In this document: positions 9,287-17,682 of the stretch, in pieces
Layout: the number at the start of each line of letters is the position of its first letter
Numbering within the stretch: position 1 is the first letter of the stretch
Assembly (NCBI RefSeq): GCF_015999465.1
Contig: NZ_CP065534.1
Span: 1,736,001 to 1,800,000, forward strand
Direction: 5' to 3'
Origin: Lonsdalea populi
GTDB lineage: Bacteria; Pseudomonadota; Gammaproteobacteria; Enterobacterales; Enterobacteriaceae
DNA: 64,000 nucleotides
Position numbers and translations under genes: made by a program
Notes under the pieces: generated by a model
Told to the model about the DNA's origin: nothing
What the model saw: the letters and a program-made list of their open reading frames with translations, nothing else
The model's database searches: none

Positions 9287-9925
9287 ATGAAACTCATCCG
9301 ATTAATGATCGCCGACGATCACGTCATCATGCGGGAGGGGCTGAAACAGATATTTACGCTGGACGATACGCTGCAAGTCGTGGCGGAGGCGGGGAATGGC
9401 GCGCAGGTGCTTACTACGCTGCGAGAAGTCGATATCGATCTGCTGTTGCTGGACATGAGTATGCCGGGCATTTGCGGCGAGGAGCTGATCATCCGGGTGT
9501 TGGCGCAGTACCCGCGCTTGCCCATTCTGATTCTGAGCATGTACAGCGAACCGCAGATTGCACGGCGGGTGCTTAAAAGCGGCGCGCTCGGCTATATCAC
9601 TAAAGACAAGGATCCGGAAGCGCTGCTGACCGCTATCCGCCGAGTCGCGCAGGGCGCGCGCTACATCGACCAAACCATTGCCGAACAAATCGTGTTTGCG
9701 GACTATCTCACGGACGATCGCCCTTGCCACAGCGTGCTGACGGTGCGAGAACATCAGGTGATGGTGATGCTGGCGCAGGGAATGGGCGTGAATGCGATTG
9801 CGGAGGCGCTGGCGATCAGCAACAAAACGGTCAGCACCCATAAGTCGCGTTTGATGGAAAAAATGCAGTTCGCTTCTAACGCCGATATCGTCAAATATGC
9901 CTTAAATCAACGTCTGATTCCGTAG
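9287..9925 (+). CDS. hrpY: HrpY NarL-family response regulator
   Basis: A 212-residue regulator. The receiver domain has the acidic pair D10-D11, the phospho-acceptor D56 in LLLLDMSMPG, and K106 in YITKDKD. The C-terminal LuxR-type helix-turn-helix is around 150-205 (LTVREHQVMVMLAQGMGVNAIA). The start ATG at 9287 has GGGAG upstream; the longer open frame before it is an overlap of hrpX in another frame. In Dickeya and Pantoea the phosphorylated protein activates hrpS. Confidence 0.95.
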   Translation: MKLIRLMIADDHVIMREGLKQIFTLDDTLQVVAEAGNGAQVLTTLREVDIDLLLLDMSMPGICGEELIIRVLAQYPRLPILILSMYSEPQIARRVLKSGALGYITKDKDPEALLTAIRRVAQGARYIDQTIAEQIVFADYLTDDRPCHSVLTVREHQVMVMLAQGMGVNAIAEALAISNKTVSTHKSRLMEKMQFASNADIVKYALNQRLIP

Positions 9926-10207
9926 TGCTGCACGGAATGTCCAGCCGAAAATACCCTTCAAAAAATTATGGGTAAGGATTTCCCTACTTTTTTATCAGTT
10001 ATTCCTACAGCAACTTCAGTCGTTGACTGATGGCTTACAACAGCAATGGCGGTAATGCTTTAGCGTCTTCATCAAGTAACCGTAAGTTGTTACCTTTTTT
10101 TGCATGCTAATCGTTAAGAAACCGTAAGTACAATAATGAAGCTGCAGGCAAAACCATTGACAGTGGTTGCCTGAATAAGGATAGCCCCCAAGGGTACAGG
10201 AGTTGTC

Positions 10208-11170
10208 ATGAGCATCAGAAACCGTAGTGTATCGAGTCGACATCTTCCCTTAATTGATTGTGGAGCCTTTTTTGAAAGCCAGGAAGACGATATTCATGCC
10301 GGATTAAGCGCCTTAATCAACGATATCGCTCCGTTGAATGTCGACATTATTCTCGAAGGGGAAACGGGGACCGGCAAAGATACGCTGGCGCGCCGCATCC
10401 ATCAGCTTTCCGGCTGTGCCGGGCCGCTGGTGGCGGTCAATTGCGCCGCAGTCCCGGAAAGTCTGGCGGAAAGTGAACTGTTCGGCGTAGTGTCCGGCGC
10501 TTACACCGGTGCCAGCCGTTCGCGCGCCGGCTACCTGGAGACCGCGAATAAAGGCATTCTTTTTCTTGATGAGATAGACAGCATGCCGCTGACGCTACAG
10601 GCCAAAATGCTGCGAGTGCTCGAAAATCGCGGGATTGAGCGGTTAGGCAGTACGCAGTTCAAGCCCGTCGACATGCGGGTGATCGTTGCGACGCAGACGC
10701 CGCTTGCCAAACTGGTGGAAGAAGGGCGTTTTCGTCGGGACCTCTATTTTCGTCTGGATACGGTCAAAATTCAGCTGCCTACTCTGCGTTCCCGTAGCGA
10801 TATTATCTTACCCATGTTCCAGCGCTTTACGCGTACCGCCGCCGAGAGGCTACAGCGGCCGGTGCCGGCCCTTTGCGCGGAGGTGCACGAACGGCTGCTG
10901 ACCCACAGTTGGCCGGGCAATCTGCGCGAGCTTAAAGCCGCCGCCGAACGCTGGGTATTGGGACTTTCCCCGCTGGCCTCGCACGCCAGGGCCGAGACGG
11001 CCCCGACGCAGCTGAAACACCGGCTGCGGCGCATCGAAAAATTTCTGATCCAGGATGCGTTGCGGCGTAACGGCCATTGCATCGACGACGTGGTGACAGA
11101 ACTGGGGATCCCTAAACGGACCCTCTATCACCGTCTTAAGCTGCTGAACGTCCCTTCGCGGGGGCTTTGA
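10208..11170 (+). CDS. hrpS: HrpS sigma54-dependent activator
   Basis: A 320-residue enhancer-binding protein that lacks an N-terminal receiver domain, as is usual for HrpS. Walker A is GETGTGKD (51-58), the sigma54-contacting loop is GAYTGA (97-102; Tyr in place of Phe is common), Walker B is GILFLDEID, and a Fis-type helix-turn-helix ends the protein (DDVVTELGIPKRTLYHRL). It opens the sigma54 promoter of hrpL. It stands alone after hrpY with a 282-bp upstream region, the likely target of HrpY. Confidence 0.95.
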   Translation: MSIRNRSVSSRHLPLIDCGAFFESQEDDIHAGLSALINDIAPLNVDIILEGETGTGKDTLARRIHQLSGCAGPLVAVNCAAVPESLAESELFGVVSGAYTGASRSRAGYLETANKGILFLDEIDSMPLTLQAKMLRVLENRGIERLGSTQFKPVDMRVIVATQTPLAKLVEEGRFRRDLYFRLDTVKIQLPTLRSRSDIILPMFQRFTRTAAERLQRPVPALCAEVHERLLTHSWPGNLRELKAAAERWVLGLSPLASHARAETAPTQLKHRLRRIEKFLIQDALRRNGHCIDDVVTELGIPKRTLYHRLKLLNVPSRGL

Positions 11171-11211
11171 CGGGCTGTGGGCGGCCGGCGGCGAAAAAAT
11201 AGTGTTCTTCC

Positions 11212-11239
11212 GGAACCGTTGACCGCGATCTCCTACTTA
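11212..11239 (+). promoter_or_regulatory. Hrp box for the hrpA operon
   Basis: GGAACC (11212-11217), 15 bases, then CTACTTA (11233-11239), one mismatch (second C to T) from CCACNNA. It lies 81 bp upstream of the hrpA start. Confidence 0.8.
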
Positions 11240-11319
11240 ATAGATGAACACGATGACGGGGTCGTCGTCATCCGGTTCATCACACTTTCAACGGACTTTT
11301 TATTAGTGGAGATAACAAC

Positions 11320-11523
11320 ATGTTTGGACTTTCAAATGCCGCATCCCTGGCCTCAATGCAGACTCTGGACAAAACCATGGCGGCAACCACGGCCATGACC
11401 ACGGCGGCTCAGAGCCAGAAAATGAAAACGGATGCGATGAACTCCATCTCTGACATGCAGATGGATTCTGCATCGAAAGCGATGAATGCCAGCACCAAAA
11501 CAGCAAAGTCGATCCAGTTCTGA
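11320..11523 (+). CDS. hrpA: HrpA Hrp pilin
   Basis: A 67-residue protein rich in Ala, Met, Thr and Ser with no Cys, Trp or Tyr. It starts MFGLSNAASLASMQTLDK and ends in an amphipathic helix (SKAMNASTKTAKSIQF), as in HrpA pilins of Erwinia and Pectobacterium. It polymerises into the extracellular pilus through which effectors pass. GGAG precedes the ATG, and a strong terminator follows directly, which probably makes hrpA the most abundant product of its operon. Confidence 0.9.
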   Translation: MFGLSNAASLASMQTLDKTMAATTAMTTAAQSQKMKTDAMNSISDMQMDSASKAMNASTKTAKSIQF

Positions 11524-11549
11524 TCGCGGGTTTTTAGATTGTTGAATGG

Positions 11550-11572
11550 CCGGGGGATTCCCCCGGTTTTTT
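11550..11572 (+). terminator. Intrinsic terminator between hrpA and hrpB
   Basis: A perfect 7-bp GC stem, CCGGGGG (11550-11556) with CCCCCGG (11560-11566), and a 3-base loop, is followed by six T. It lies 27 bp after the hrpA stop and before hrpB, with no Hrp box in between, so it probably acts as a partial terminator giving excess hrpA message. Confidence 0.88.
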
Positions 11573-11608
11573 ATGGGTGGAATTTCATCGCTAAGAGGCA
11601 GAAACAGG

Positions 11609-11980
11609 ATGAAAATTTCTCAGGTTTCAGGCGCGAGTCACCCGTTTTCGGGCATGGACGGACAAGACGCGGCGACGGCGCCCGCGGCGCAAGATGTGTC
11701 ATGGTTCAGCGCCGCGATCTCGCCGCCCGGGGCGGCGGCGAATCAGCCGGAAAAGGGGAACGCCGTCTGGATTGATGCGTTGGCCGGTCGCTCCGGTCAT
11801 CTCGATGGGCTGCGGCAGAAAGCCGAACGACAGGTCGGCAAAAGCCTCCATAGCAACAATCCCAAGGATGTGATGGACGCCACGCGAACGCTGTCTTCGT
11901 TTTATCTCGAAAGTTTGCTGAACGCGAAGGTGGTGGCCAAAAGCGTACAAAGTCTTGAAAAACTCACCAACCTACAGTGA
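11609..11980 (+). CDS. hrpB: HrpB (SctI-like) inner rod protein
   Basis: Start ATG 11609 (MKISQVSGASHPF, with AGAGG upstream) gives 123 residues; the longer frame to 11546 overlaps the terminator and has no ribosome site. The N-terminal half is alanine/proline rich and the C-terminal half helical (NPKDVMDATRTLSSFYLESLLNAKVV), the pattern of inner-rod proteins such as YscI/PrgJ. Its place between hrpA and hrcJ is the conserved hrpB position. The sequence itself is weakly conserved. Confidence 0.85.
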   Translation: MKISQVSGASHPFSGMDGQDAATAPAAQDVSWFSAAISPPGAAANQPEKGNAVWIDALAGRSGHLDGLRQKAERQVGKSLHSNNPKDVMDATRTLSSFYLESLLNAKVVAKSVQSLEKLTNLQ

Positions 11981-11990
11981 GGGTAAAGCA

Positions 11991-12767
11991 ATGCGTCACG
12001 GTGTACTAAAACGCGGACTCCCTTTGCTGCTGGTCTGGCTTCTGGCGGGATGCGGCGACCGTGTGGAGTTGTATCGCGACCTGTCGGAAAACGACGCCAA
12101 CGAGGTGATTGCCCAGCTTGGCAGTTATCGCATCAATGCTGAGAAAAGTATTGATAAGACCGGTATTTCGTTGCTGATCGATGCCCGCGATATTGAGAGG
12201 GCGGTGAATATTTTGAATGCCGCCGGGCTGCCGCGGCAGAGCAGAACCAACCTGGGTGAGGTCTTCCAAAAAACCGGCGTGATCTCAACGCCGTTGGAAG
12301 AGCGCGCCCGCTATATCTATGCGCTGTCGCAGGAGGTGGAGTCCACGCTCAACCAGATCGACGGCATTCTGGTCGCCCGCGTTCATGTCGTGCTACCGGA
12401 ACGCATTGCCCCCGGCGAGCCGATACAACCCGCTTCGGCCGCTGTTTTCATCAAGCATCGGGCGGAGCTGGATCCGGACAGCATCAGGCCGCGTATTCGG
12501 CGCATGGTCGCCAGCAGCGTGCCGGGTCTGAGCGGAAAAAGTGACAAAGAACTGTCCATCGTTTTCTCCTTGGCCAAGCCCTATCACGACAGCGTGCCGA
12601 CTGTCTCTATGGGGCCGCTGACGCTGACGCCGCAGGGGGTCAGTCACCTGCAGTGGGCCGGCTCTCTCTTGGCATTGGCGATAGCTGCAGGCGTGGGGGG
12701 ACTTATAGCGAAACCCTGGTGGCGGCAACTACAAACGCGCAAAAAGCCGCCGGCGCAGGAGTCCTGA
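11991..12767 (+). CDS. hrcJ: HrcJ (SctJ) inner-membrane ring lipoprotein
   Basis: A 258-residue YscJ/PrgK/FliF-family lipoprotein. The signal peptide ends in the lipobox LLAGC (Cys about residue 19). Two ring-building domains follow, with the conserved VELYRDLSENDANEVIAQL and LARVHVVLPE-like segments, then a C-terminal membrane helix (LLALAIAAGVGGLIA). The start at 11991 (MRHGVLKRG) is chosen because the upstream in-frame ATG at 11955 lies within hrpB and would spoil the signal peptide. It forms the inner ring together with HrpQ. Confidence 0.96.
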   Translation: MRHGVLKRGLPLLLVWLLAGCGDRVELYRDLSENDANEVIAQLGSYRINAEKSIDKTGISLLIDARDIERAVNILNAAGLPRQSRTNLGEVFQKTGVISTPLEERARYIYALSQEVESTLNQIDGILVARVHVVLPERIAPGEPIQPASAAVFIKHRAELDPDSIRPRIRRMVASSVPGLSGKSDKELSIVFSLAKPYHDSVPTVSMGPLTLTPQGVSHLQWAGSLLALAIAAGVGGLIAKPWWRQLQTRKKPPAQES

Positions 12768-12770
12768 CCG

Positions 12771-13409
12771 ATGATGTCCCTCGCGGATAGGAGCCGGGAC
12801 GCGCAGCTAAAGTGGGTCCGGTGGTGGGCCTATGGTTGCATTCTGGAGGCGGATCACAGTTGGCAGGTTGATGCCGGGCTGGCGGGAGGCCGAACGTCGC
12901 TGGAGAATCTGGCGCCGTTGCAGCACCGGTTATTGCGTGCGCGCTGGGGCCTGCCGGAAGGCCTGCCCGAGTTGCCATCGGAAGCGCTATGGCAACTGAT
13001 CGCGTTGACGCCGCCCCAGCGCATCTGGGTGCTTGAGCTGATTGCGTCGGTATGCCGTGCGCCGGAAAAACCGTTGCCGTCTGAGCCGTCGCTATGGTGC
13101 CGCCGGCTGGCGAAAGCGCTGCGTCCGGGGCTGTGGCTGCCCGAAAACCTGAATTTTACCGCACGGCGGCAGCACGATGCGCTCTGCCTGCTGCGCCATT
13201 GTTTATCCGCCGCCGCCTGGCCGCGCGTTCGACTGCTGTTTCCGCGTTCATGCAGCGTCGGAGTGGAGGAGTCGCCTGCAGTGGCGTTGCCCGCAAGTCG
13301 AGTGAATGTGCTGTGCGACGCTGCGATATGGAAAGCGCGCCTTTGCGCTGCGCCGGACGGTAACGACGTCGGCGTGTTTGTTAGTCACAGAAGAGAGTCA
13401 TCAGTGTAA
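12771..13409 (+). CDS. hrpD: HrpD (SctK-like) type III secretion accessory protein
   Basis: A 212-residue protein rich in Trp, Leu and Arg with no membrane segment, placed 3 bp after hrcJ and before hrpE. This is the conserved position of HrpD in group I clusters and of YscK in the Ysc system, where the protein helps assemble the cytoplasmic sorting platform. An adjacent ATG at 12774 is an equally possible start. Identification is mainly by synteny. Confidence 0.82.
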   Translation: MMSLADRSRDAQLKWVRWWAYGCILEADHSWQVDAGLAGGRTSLENLAPLQHRLLRARWGLPEGLPELPSEALWQLIALTPPQRIWVLELIASVCRAPEKPLPSEPSLWCRRLAKALRPGLWLPENLNFTARRQHDALCLLRHCLSAAAWPRVRLLFPRSCSVGVEESPAVALPASRVNVLCDAAIWKARLCAAPDGNDVGVFVSHRRESSV

Positions 13410-13428
13410 TGGAAAAGAGGGAGTCGGG

Positions 13429-14025
13429 ATGCTGACACGAAAACAATTGAAGCTGGTTACCGGTACGGAAACCCGGGAAGAGACGGTAATTAAAGCGGAC
13501 CGGTTGCAGCAACATCAACGGGGACTCGAAGTCATTGAGACCGCCGAACGGCAGGCGGAGGATCTGCTGGCGGAAGCAGAGAGCCGGGCGCGGGTGGAGG
13601 CGGGGCGGACGGTCCACCAGGCCGAAGCGCGTTTTCTGCGTCAGGCGGACGACATCCTGCGCGGCTGGCAGCAGGAGCGGGCGTTGATGGAAGCCTTTGT
13701 CGCCGAACAGGCGGGTCAGGTGCTGAGTGATGCGATGCGCCAGCTGGTGCAAGAGATCCCGGACGAACAGCGCACCTCCGCGCTGCTGCGTCAGCTGTTA
13801 CGCAATCAGAGCGGCGAAGGGCGTGGCGTGCTCTATTGCCATCCCGAACAGCAGCCACAGGTGGAGATCTGGCTGAACGATCACGCGCATCTGGGCTGGC
13901 AATTAGCTATCGACGACGTGCTGGATAAAGATGAACTGCAGTTAATGACGCCCCAGGGCGTGATGAACCTGAGCTGGCGGCGAGCGGTGGAACAACTGGT
14001 CCCCGCGCCTGCTTCTACGCCTTAG
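13429..14025 (+). CDS. hrpE: HrpE (SctL) stator / ATPase regulator
   Basis: A 198-residue protein starting MLTRKQLKLVTGTETREETV at 13429, after GGGAG-like sequence. The long helical middle region (EVIETAERQAEDLLAEAESRARVEAGRTV) and the C-terminal domain match the YscL/FliH/HrpE family, which links the ATPase HrcN to the C-ring. The open frame continues upstream to 13306 only as an overlap of hrpD. Confidence 0.9.
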   Translation: MLTRKQLKLVTGTETREETVIKADRLQQHQRGLEVIETAERQAEDLLAEAESRARVEAGRTVHQAEARFLRQADDILRGWQQERALMEAFVAEQAGQVLSDAMRQLVQEIPDEQRTSALLRQLLRNQSGEGRGVLYCHPEQQPQVEIWLNDHAHLGWQLAIDDVLDKDELQLMTPQGVMNLSWRRAVEQLVPAPASTP

Positions 14026-14104
14026 CCGACCCGATCGTTTCATGGTCTCGGACGGCGACGCCGTGCCGCTTGCCCCTCGGTCCGCCAGCGCGGACTGAAG
14101 GGGA

Positions 14105-14126
14105 CGCCGATCCTTCAGGATCGGCG
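14105..14126 (+). terminator. Hairpin after hrpE
   Basis: A perfect 9-bp inverted repeat (14105-14113 with 14118-14126, TTCA loop) lies 80 bp after the hrpE stop and 67 bp before the hrpF Hrp box. There is no T run, so it may be a weak terminator or an RNA-processing hairpin. Confidence 0.4.
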
Positions 14127-14192
14127 CTGACGCCGTTATCCCTATGATTGTTTGCCGCCAGGCCTCCTCGGTCCGAACTTTTACCCTCCTCT

Positions 14193-14221
14193 GGAACCGT
14201 CGCCTGTGAACTGACCACCTA
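14193..14221 (+). promoter_or_regulatory. Hrp box for the hrpF-hrpG-hrcC-hrpT-hrpV operon
   Basis: GGAACC (14193-14198), 16 bases, then CCACCTA (14215-14221): an exact match to the HrpL consensus, 36 bp before the hrpF start. Confidence 0.92.
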
Positions 14222-14256
14222 AAGGGCAGGTTCAACAACTCACAGGAGTACTCATC

Positions 14257-14484
14257 ATGTCTTCATCGCTGGGATTACAGCGTCGGCTGGATACCGCGTT
14301 TGTGGATGCGCAATCGCAGCTGGATGCTATGGCGCTAAACGTCGCGGAAGGGGGAGCCAACATGGCGGACAGCCATGCCTTCTTCGAAGCCAGTATGGAC
14401 TACGCGAACGCCAACTGGGCAAGCGGGCAGCTGCTGAGCGTCAAACACGGTCTGGCCAAGGCCATCATCAATGACTTCAACTGA
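14257..14484 (+). CDS. hrpF: HrpF small type III secretion protein
   Basis: A 75-residue acidic, alanine-rich protein (MSSSLGLQRRLDTAFVDAQS) in the conserved hrpF position, first in the hrcC operon. Homologues in Pseudomonas and Erwinia are small helical proteins needed for secretion and are thought to be structural or pilus-related. A CAGGAG ribosome site precedes the start. It overlaps hrpG by 14 bp. Confidence 0.85.
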   Translation: MSSSLGLQRRLDTAFVDAQSQLDAMALNVAEGGANMADSHAFFEASMDYANANWASGQLLSVKHGLAKAIINDFN

Positions 14485-14905
14485 GCTGATTCACCTTATC
14501 GAAGACTGGCTAAACCGCATGGGCGGCCCGCTGACGCTGGATATTGACGGCGGGCCGGTTTTGCTGACCCGCTACCCGCGCGGCATCGGCTGTTCAGCGC
14601 GGTTGATGTCGGCAATCGAGGTGGACGATGCCTTGCTGCACCGGGCGCTGGTGTTCTCGTCGGCATCGCTGCAGCTCTTTGGTCTGCAGGCGGCGGCGCC
14701 GGCCTATGCCAAAGAGGACAAACAGCTCTGGCTGCTGATGCGCCACGCGCCGGATGAGCCTCAGGCTCTTTGCCGCACGCTGGAAATGCTGGTAAATCAG
14801 CGAGACGCCTGGCAGGGCCTGTTGCTCGCGGAACGACGCGACATCGCCATCCCGGTCACTAACCTCCACACGCTGGCCTGGTCGCAAGGAGATTGGCATG
14901 CGTAA
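14471..14905 (+). CDS. hrpG: HrpG chaperone-like regulator
   Basis: A 144-residue acidic protein of the size and fold expected of type III chaperone-like proteins (LIHLIEDWLNRMGGPLTLDIDGGPVLL). In Pseudomonas HrpG binds HrpV and relieves its repression of HrpS; the same role is inferred here from the shared operon. It overlaps hrpF (14 bp) and hrcC (8 bp), implying coupled translation. Confidence 0.8.
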   Translation: MTSTELIHLIEDWLNRMGGPLTLDIDGGPVLLTRYPRGIGCSARLMSAIEVDDALLHRALVFSSASLQLFGLQAAAPAYAKEDKQLWLLMRHAPDEPQALCRTLEMLVNQRDAWQGLLLAERRDIAIPVTNLHTLAWSQGDWHA

Positions 14906-16949
14906 CCTGATTTATTCACTTCTATTCACCCTTTATCGCCTGTTCTGCTGGTCGCTGGTATTGATCGGGATGATGCCGATAGCGTATGCCGCCACGCCGT
15001 CGTCGTGGAACAAAGGCGCTTACGCCTATTCGGCGGAAAACACGCCGTTGTCGCAGGTTTTACAGGACTTTTCCGACAGTCACGGCGTTAAACTGCAGCT
15101 CGGCCAGATCCCAGAGAGCGCGGTCAACGGGAAAATTCGGGCGGAAAATCCGGCGGCCTTTATCGACCGGCTGGCGTTGGAGCATCATTTTCAATGGTTC
15201 GTGTACAGCAACACGTTATATGTCAGCCCACAGGATGAACAGACATCGGTAAGTCTCGAGATCTCGCCGGAAGCCGCGCCCGATCTCAAACAGGCGCTGA
15301 CCGGTATCGGCCTGCTCGATCCGCACTTTGGTTGGGGAGAGCTGCCGGAGGAGGGCGTGGTGCTGGTCACCGGGCCTCAGGAATACGTCAATCTGGTCAG
15401 CGGTTTCGCCCGCAAGCGCGAAAGTCGGGAAGAGCGCCACAAGGTGATGAATTTTCCGCTGCGCTTCGCCGCCGTGTCTGACCGCACCATCCACTATCGC
15501 GACCAGAAGCTGGTAATCCCGGGCGTCGCCACCATTCTGAACGAGTTGATGGACGGCAATCGTCATCCGCCCGTCGGGGCAACGGCCGCCGCCAGCGGTG
15601 CTAACGCTGCCGCGGGCGGCGGATCGGCGGCCGGTGATTCCAATAAAGCGCTGGAGAACGAGGCCCGTAATATGTTGACGCGCTGGGCGACGCGCAGTTC
15701 TCCCCGCAGTCGCGACGGCAAATCGGCGCTGAATGGCAAGGTGTCCGCCGACGTTCGCAATAACGCCTTGCTAATCAGGGATGACGAGAAGCGGCGCGCA
15801 GAGTATCAGTTGCTCATCGACAGCATCGATATTCCACAAAATCTGGTCAATATCGATGCGGTGATTCTTGACGTCGACCGCACGGCGCTATCGAGGCTGG
15901 AAGCCAACTGGCAGGGAAAATTGGGATCGGTGACCGGCGGCGCCAGCCTGATGTCCGGCGCCAGCACGCTCTTCGTCAGCGATTTTAAACGGTTCTTCGC
16001 CGATATTCAGGCGCTCGAGGGGGAAGGCACCGCCTCTATCGTGGGAAACCCGTCGGTGCTGACGCTGGAAAATCAGCCTGCGGTTGTGGACTTCAGCCGC
16101 ACCGCATTTATTACCGCGACCGGCGAACGGGTGGCCGATATTCAGCCGGTCACGGCGGGCACCAGCCTGCAGGTGACGCCGAGGGTCATCGGTAAAGGGG
16201 ATCAGAACAGCATTCAACTGGTGATCGATATCGAAGACGGCCAGTTGGAGACAAACGCGGATGGCAACGCCGCCGGTGTGAAGCGCGGGACGGTCAGTAC
16301 ACAGGCGCTGATTGGCGAAAATCGCGCGCTGGTGCTGGGCGGTTTTCACGTCGAGGAAAGCGGCGACCGGGACCGGCGCATCCCGCTGTTGGGCGATATT
16401 CCCTGGATCGGCAAACTGTTCACCTCCCGGCGACACGAGGTGTCCCGGCGCGAGCGGCTGTTTATCCTCACGCCGCATCTCATCGGCGATCAGAACGATC
16501 CCACCCGCTACGTTTCTCAGGATAACCGTCGCCAGCTACAGGAAGTGATGGGGCGCGTCACGCAGCGCAACCGCAAAACCGATCTCTACGGCATGGTGGA
16601 GAACGCGCTGCGCGATCTGGCCAGCGGGCAGACGCCCGCCGGCTTTCACGCCGATAGCGTCGGCAGTCGCCTCAATGAGATCTGCCGCAGCGCGCGCGGT
16701 CTGGTCTACGAACGCGGCCGTCACCAGTGGTACAGCAATGATGCGGTCACGCTGGCGGTGGGGGTGGTGACAAATCGCGGGCTGCAGCCACTGCGTTTTG
16801 ACGAGGCGACTTGCGCCGGTCGTCGCACGCTGGCGGTCTCAGCCTGGCCAAGAACCACGCTGGCGCCGGGACAGTCGACCGAAGTTTACCTGGCGCTGCT
16901 GCCAGCCCGATTAGCCGCTCCGACGCGTCCTTCACTGATCCAACCCTGA
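14898..16949 (+). CDS. hrcC: HrcC (SctC) outer-membrane secretin
   Basis: A 683-residue secretin. A cleavable signal peptide (about 1-32, ending IAYA) is followed by N0/N1/N3 periplasmic domains and a low-complexity Ala/Gly/Ser loop around residues 229-250. The C-terminal secretin beta-domain carries EGTASIVGNPSVLTLENQPA and the DRRIPLLGDIPWIGKLF signature. It forms the outer-membrane pore of the Hrp apparatus. The tail beyond the secretin domain is fairly long (about 150 residues), as in other group I HrcC proteins. Confidence 0.96.
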   Translation: MRNLIYSLLFTLYRLFCWSLVLIGMMPIAYAATPSSWNKGAYAYSAENTPLSQVLQDFSDSHGVKLQLGQIPESAVNGKIRAENPAAFIDRLALEHHFQWFVYSNTLYVSPQDEQTSVSLEISPEAAPDLKQALTGIGLLDPHFGWGELPEEGVVLVTGPQEYVNLVSGFARKRESREERHKVMNFPLRFAAVSDRTIHYRDQKLVIPGVATILNELMDGNRHPPVGATAAASGANAAAGGGSAAGDSNKALENEARNMLTRWATRSSPRSRDGKSALNGKVSADVRNNALLIRDDEKRRAEYQLLIDSIDIPQNLVNIDAVILDVDRTALSRLEANWQGKLGSVTGGASLMSGASTLFVSDFKRFFADIQALEGEGTASIVGNPSVLTLENQPAVVDFSRTAFITATGERVADIQPVTAGTSLQVTPRVIGKGDQNSIQLVIDIEDGQLETNADGNAAGVKRGTVSTQALIGENRALVLGGFHVEESGDRDRRIPLLGDIPWIGKLFTSRRHEVSRRERLFILTPHLIGDQNDPTRYVSQDNRRQLQEVMGRVTQRNRKTDLYGMVENALRDLASGQTPAGFHADSVGSRLNEICRSARGLVYERGRHQWYSNDAVTLAVGVVTNRGLQPLRFDEATCAGRRTLAVSAWPRTTLAPGQSTEVYLALLPARLAAPTRPSLIQP

Positions 16950-16967
16950 TGCTTTAAGGAGAAAAGC

Positions 16968-17153
16968 ATGTATTCCAAGCTGTTTATATTCTGTTTTTCG
17001 TTGTTGCTGAGCGCTTGTGCGGCCAAAACGCCGGCGGCCCGGTGTGCAGACGTTTCCTGCCGTCCGCAGCCGGAAAACCATCAACTGGTGATCTGGTGGC
17101 AGCCGGACCTGCGAACCGGCGAGGCCGATTCCACCCAGGTCACCCTGCCATGA
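16968..17153 (+). CDS. hrpT: HrpT small outer-membrane lipoprotein
   Basis: A 61-residue lipoprotein with signal peptide and lipobox LLSAC (Cys about residue 17). It lies 18 bp after hrcC with a good AAGGAG site. HrpT in Pseudomonas and Erwinia helps insert or stabilise the HrcC secretin. Its stop overlaps the hrpV start (ATGA). Confidence 0.88.
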   Translation: MYSKLFIFCFSLLLSACAAKTPAARCADVSCRPQPENHQLVIWWQPDLRTGEADSTQVTLP

Positions 17154-17521
17154 CGGACAGTACGTTAACCGACGTTGAGAGCGGCGCGGCGTTTATCGCC
17201 GCGATGAACCGCCAGCAGCCTACCCGCTGGCAGCCGCAGTCCGGTATAGAACTGCGGTTTCAATACGGTGAAAGCGGAGGCTGGGCACTGGAGCTATCGA
17301 TTCAGCCGGACCGGCAATACCCTGGGCTGGTACGACAGATTTTGGGGCGTTGCTATGAACGGGACGCCGAGACCGAAGGCGCGCACATCTTCCTGCGGGA
17401 AGCCAATGTCCTGACGATTGGATGGCTGCTCTGGCAACCGGCGGTGGAGTATCCGCAGGCGGTGCGTGAGCTATTTCAACTGGCGGGCGTAGAGTTTGGG
17501 GACGTGGATAGAACGGATTGA
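17150..17521 (+). CDS. hrpV: HrpV negative regulator of hrp genes
   Basis: Start ATG 17150 overlaps the hrpT stop; the protein is 123 residues (MTDSTLTDVESGAAF) and acidic, with no membrane segment. HrpV of Pseudomonas binds the activator HrpS and dampens hrpL transcription; HrpG counteracts it. The open frame extends upstream to 17015 only as an overlap of hrpT in another frame. Last gene of the hrcC operon. Confidence 0.85.
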   Translation: MTDSTLTDVESGAAFIAAMNRQQPTRWQPQSGIELRFQYGESGGWALELSIQPDRQYPGLVRQILGRCYERDAETEGAHIFLREANVLTIGWLLWQPAVEYPQAVRELFQLAGVEFGDVDRTD

Positions 17522-17544
17522 TCCCGATGAAATCATGACGGCAA

Positions 17545-17572
17545 GGAACTGTTCTATTCCTGAGGTCACTCA
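17545..17572 (+). promoter_or_regulatory. Hrp box for hrpN
   Basis: GGAACT (17545-17550), 15 bases, then TCACTCA (17566-17572), with one mismatch in each element from GGAACC and CCACNNA. It lies 111 bp upstream of hrpN. Weaker than the other three boxes but well placed. Confidence 0.7.
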
Positions 17573-17682
17573 CCTATCAGTACCGGACAGGCGTTCGCCG
17601 TAGGTACTGGCGTTATGACGCGGCGTTGCGCACGTCATAGCAGGACATCGCCACGACTCCATCAAATAGATAAGGAAATAGC

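Noticed and set aside
9926..10207. Search for a small gene between hrpY and hrpS
   Set aside because: Only a short antisense frame is present; the AT-rich sequence with TAACCGTAAG-like repeats fits a regulated promoter of hrpS better than a gene.
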